Positions 5,873-7,937 of a stretch of 7,937 bases of DNA are shown piece by piece (positions within the stretch are counted from its first letter, which is position 1; every line of letters begins with the position of its first letter). A model generated the notes under the pieces. It saw nothing but the letters and a program-made list of their open reading frames with translations, was not told where the DNA came from and did no database searches. Source of the stretch: Spirochaetaceae bacterium (GTDB lineage: Bacteria; Spirochaetota; Spirochaetia; Treponematales; Breznakiellaceae); contig JAIRTD010000103.1 of assembly GCA_031255115.1 (NCBI GenBank), positions 1 through 7,937 on the forward strand, given 5' to 3'. The position numbers were made by a program, and so were the translations under genes.

Positions 5873-7321
5873 ATGGGCGACCCCAGGGGATTTTTAAAGA
5901 TAAAGCGCAGGGTCTCAGGCTACCGGCCTGTGGAGGAGCGCATAAACGATTACAGCGAAGTTGAAGTTCAGCTTGCCGACGATGAGAGAATGCTCCAGGC
6001 AGCGCGCTGCATGGACTGCGGCGTACCTTTCTGCCACTGGGCCTGCCCGGTTTCCAATGTAATGCCTGAATGGCAGGACCGGCTGTTCAGGGGCGACTGG
6101 AAGGGCGCATGGGCAATTCTTGAGGATGCCAATCCCTTTCCTGAATTTACCGGCAGGGTTTGTCCGGCGCTCTGCGAAGCGTCCTGTGTGCTGGGAACCA
6201 ATGACGAACCGGTAACCATCAGGCAGAATGAACTTGCCGTTATCGAAAAGGCCCATGAGCTTGGCCTGGTCAGGCCCAGGCCGCCCAAAAAGCGGAACGG
6301 AAAAAAAGTCGCCATTGTCGGCGCAGGGCCTTCGGGGCTGGCCGCGGCCTACTACCTCAACCGGGCGGGGTTTTCGGTCAGCGTGTACGAAGGGGACCGG
6401 AAACCCGGCGGGTATCTGCGCTACGGTATTCCTGACTTTAAGCTGGACAAGAGTTTTATTGACCGCCGTATAGCGCTTATGGAAGCCGAAGGGGTAAAGT
6501 TCATCACCAGCGCCCGCATAGGTTCTGGCCGTTTTGGTTTTGGGACTGCCGGGGACAATACCCAGCTTATCAGGGCCGGCGAACTGGAATCGTCCTTTGA
6601 CCTGGTACTCCTCACTATAGGGGCCCGGGAAGCGCGGGACATGCAGATACCCGGCAGGGAACTTTCGGGTATAGTGCAGGCCCTGGATTATCTTTCTCTC
6701 CAGAACAGGATCAATGCGTCTGAGCGTTCCGGCGTTGAGCCAATAAACGCCTACGGAAAACAGGTGCTGGTCATAGGCGGCGGTGATACCGGATCCGACT
6801 GTGTAGGGACCGCAAACCGCCAGGGTGCCCGGCAGCTTACCCAGATTGAAGTGCTGCCCAAGCCGCCCGAACACCGGGGCTCTGGGGAACCCTGGCCCCT
6901 GTGGCCCAAGGTGCTTAAAACTTCGAGTTCCCACCTCGAAGGCGGCGAAAGGCTCTGGTCCGTTAATTCAAAATCCTTTAAGGGAAAGAACGGCAGGGTC
7001 GAAGCAGTGGCGGGGTGCAAAGTTGAATGGACCACAAAGGACGGCCGTCTGGTGATGAACGAGGTCCCCGGTTCTGAATTTGAAATCGCCGCTGATTTGG
7101 TGCTTTTGGCCATGGGTTTTACCCATGTCGTACAGGACGGGGCTGTGGCCGATTTTGGCCTTGACACCGATGAACGGGGTAATATACGCACCAGGGGGAG
7201 CTTTCTTACCTCCAACCCCAAGGTATGGGCCGCCGGTGATTCCCGCCGGGGGGCGAGTCTTGTGGTACACGCCATAGCCGACGGCAGGGCCGCCGCCGAA
7301 GCCATTATCAGGAGTTTGTAG
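5873..7321 (+). CDS. gltD: Glutamate synthase (NADPH) small subunit
   Basis: GltD, 482 residues, the flavoprotein that feeds electrons from NADPH to GltB. The N-terminal part holds the iron-sulfur cysteines C46, C49, C54 and C58 (in CMDCGVPFC...C) and C97, C101 and C105, which bind the two 4Fe-4S clusters. An FAD site follows, VAIVGAGPSGLAAAYY (146-161) and GGYLRYGIPDFKL (179-191). Then come an NADPH-binding Rossmann fold, VLVIGGGDTGSDC (298-310), and a C-terminal FAD contact, VWAAGDSRRGASLVV (451-465). The length is normal for the family. The ATG at 5873 has GGAG six bases before it and gives the usual MGxPxGFL start; an in-frame GTG at 5861 overlaps this Shine-Dalgarno. It begins 27 bases after gltB, with no terminator between, so the two are surely co-transcribed. 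Its presence beside gltB indicates the bacterial NADPH enzyme and not the ferredoxin type. Related NADPH-dependent oxidoreductases share the fold, but the context settles the identity. Confidence 0.96.
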   Translation: MGDPRGFLKIKRRVSGYRPVEERINDYSEVEVQLADDERMLQAARCMDCGVPFCHWACPVSNVMPEWQDRLFRGDWKGAWAILEDANPFPEFTGRVCPALCEASCVLGTNDEPVTIRQNELAVIEKAHELGLVRPRPPKKRNGKKVAIVGAGPSGLAAAYYLNRAGFSVSVYEGDRKPGGYLRYGIPDFKLDKSFIDRRIALMEAEGVKFITSARIGSGRFGFGTAGDNTQLIRAGELESSFDLVLLTIGAREARDMQIPGRELSGIVQALDYLSLQNRINASERSGVEPINAYGKQVLVIGGGDTGSDCVGTANRQGARQLTQIEVLPKPPEHRGSGEPWPLWPKVLKTSSSHLEGGERLWSVNSKSFKGKNGRVEAVAGCKVEWTTKDGRLVMNEVPGSEFEIAADLVLLAMGFTHVVQDGAVADFGLDTDERGNIRTRGSFLTSNPKVWAAGDSRRGASLVVHAIADGRAAAEAIIRSL

Positions 7322-7352
7322 TTTCAGTTGGCGTTCTCCACCGGAGTATTTG

Positions 7353-7937
7353 ATGGAAGTTTCTAAACAGCAGGATGCAAAATACGACCAGATGACCAAA
7401 ACTCCGGTAGAAAAACTGGTCTGTGCCCTTGCCGTTCCTTCAATAATAATCATGATGATTTCCGCCCTGTACAATATGGCGGATACGTACTTTGTAGCCG
7501 CCCTGGGAACCAGCGCCATAGCCGGGGTCGGCGTCGTGTTTCCGCTCATGACCATTATTCAAGCTTTGGGGTTTTTCTTTGGGCATGGTTCGGGCAGTTA
7601 TATAGCCCGGCAAATGGGGGCCCGGCGTGCGGGGCAGGCTTCACGCATGGCGGCTACCGGCTTTGTCATCGCGCTGCTGTTTGGCGTCCTGATTTCGCTG
7701 TCCGGAACAGGTTTTATAAAGCGTCTCGCGGAAATCCTCGGTTCTACCGAAACCATACTGCCCTATGCCTGTGATTATATGTTCTTTATACTTCTTGGCT
7801 CTCCCTGGATGCTAGGGGCCATTACCCTTAATTGCCAGCTCAGATACCAGGGCAATGCCATATCAGGGCTTATAGGCATGACCAGCGGCGCGCTTTTGAA
7901 TATAGCCCTGGACCCCCTTCTGATCTTTGTCTTCAAG
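7353..7937 (+). CDS. MATE-family multidrug/cation antiporter, N-terminal part (runs off right edge)
   Basis: The first 195 codons of a MATE-family integral membrane transporter, which exports drugs or other organic cations in exchange for Na+ or H+. A cytoplasmic start (residues 1-20) is followed by probable membrane segments at about 22-42, 55-78, 98-119, 136-158 and 168-193, that is five of the usual twelve. Family features are the Pro in the first helix (P29), NMADTYFVAALGT (41-53), a Gly-rich second helix with PLMTIIQALGFFFGHGS and then RQMGARR (86-92), and the family-typical LLNIALDPLLIF (181-192). The ATG at 7353 has GGAG six bases upstream. The frame stays open to the window end. The gene starts 31 bases after gltD with no visible terminator, so it may be the third gene of the operon. 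It resembles the MepA/DinF-like branch more than classic NorM, but the substrate cannot be told. Confidence 0.9.
   Translation, partial: MEVSKQQDAKYDQMTKTPVEKLVCALAVPSIIIMMISALYNMADTYFVAALGTSAIAGVGVVFPLMTIIQALGFFFGHGSGSYIARQMGARRAGQASRMAATGFVIALLFGVLISLSGTGFIKRLAEILGSTETILPYACDYMFFILLGSPWMLGAITLNCQLRYQGNAISGLIGMTSGALLNIALDPLLIFVFK

Noticed and set aside
5915..6934. Minus-strand open frame of 339 codons opposite gltD
   Set aside because: GltD has complete cofactor motifs over this stretch. The antisense frame is an artefact of G+C-rich codon usage and has no recognisable domain.
7322..7352. Terminator after gltD
   Set aside because: No stem-loop with a T-tract is visible in the 31-base gap, and it holds the ribosome binding site of the next gene.

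Overview
The window looks like a chromosomal segment from a spirochaete, most likely a host-associated (termite-gut type) treponeme. This rests on family recognition: an Rpn/PD-(D/E)XK protein with tetrapeptide repeats of the kind abundant in such genomes, beside a bacterial gltBD pair. No rRNA or marker gene is present to confirm it, so the taxonomic call is an inference of moderate to low confidence.

Layout. Positions 1-324 (minus strand) carry the N-terminal 108 residues of a ribokinase-type PfkB sugar kinase that runs off the left edge. Upstream of it on the same strand, 403-821 is the remnant of one rpn gene: a 55-codon N-terminal piece (654-821) and an 81-codon C-terminal piece (403-648). 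They are joined by an internal, out-of-frame deletion that removed the nuclease core. The C-terminal piece has a strong Shine-Dalgarno sequence at the junction and carries eight 4-residue repeats, and a good sigma70-type promoter (841-869) still stands in front of the locus. Positions 822-1069 are a divergent intergenic region with a probable promoter for the rightward genes.

The rest of the window is one apparent rightward operon: gltB (1070-5845, large subunit of glutamate synthase), gltD (5873-7321, small subunit, 27 bases downstream), and the first 195 codons of a MATE-family multidrug/cation antiporter (7353 to the right edge, 31 bases downstream of gltD). GltB and GltD together form NADPH-dependent GOGAT. 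GltD takes electrons from NADPH through FAD and 4Fe-4S clusters to the 3Fe-4S and FMN sites of GltB, where ammonia released from glutamine is added to 2-oxoglutarate to give glutamate. The MATE gene has no obvious biochemical link and may simply share the transcript.

The most interesting locus is the rpn remnant. Rpn proteins have been described as gene-within-gene toxin-antitoxin systems in which a separately translated C-terminal product (RpnS) restrains the full-length nuclease. Here the toxin core is gone, while the RpnS-like part, its ribosome binding site and the promoter all persist. That suggests an orphan antitoxin-like small protein; the function is inference.
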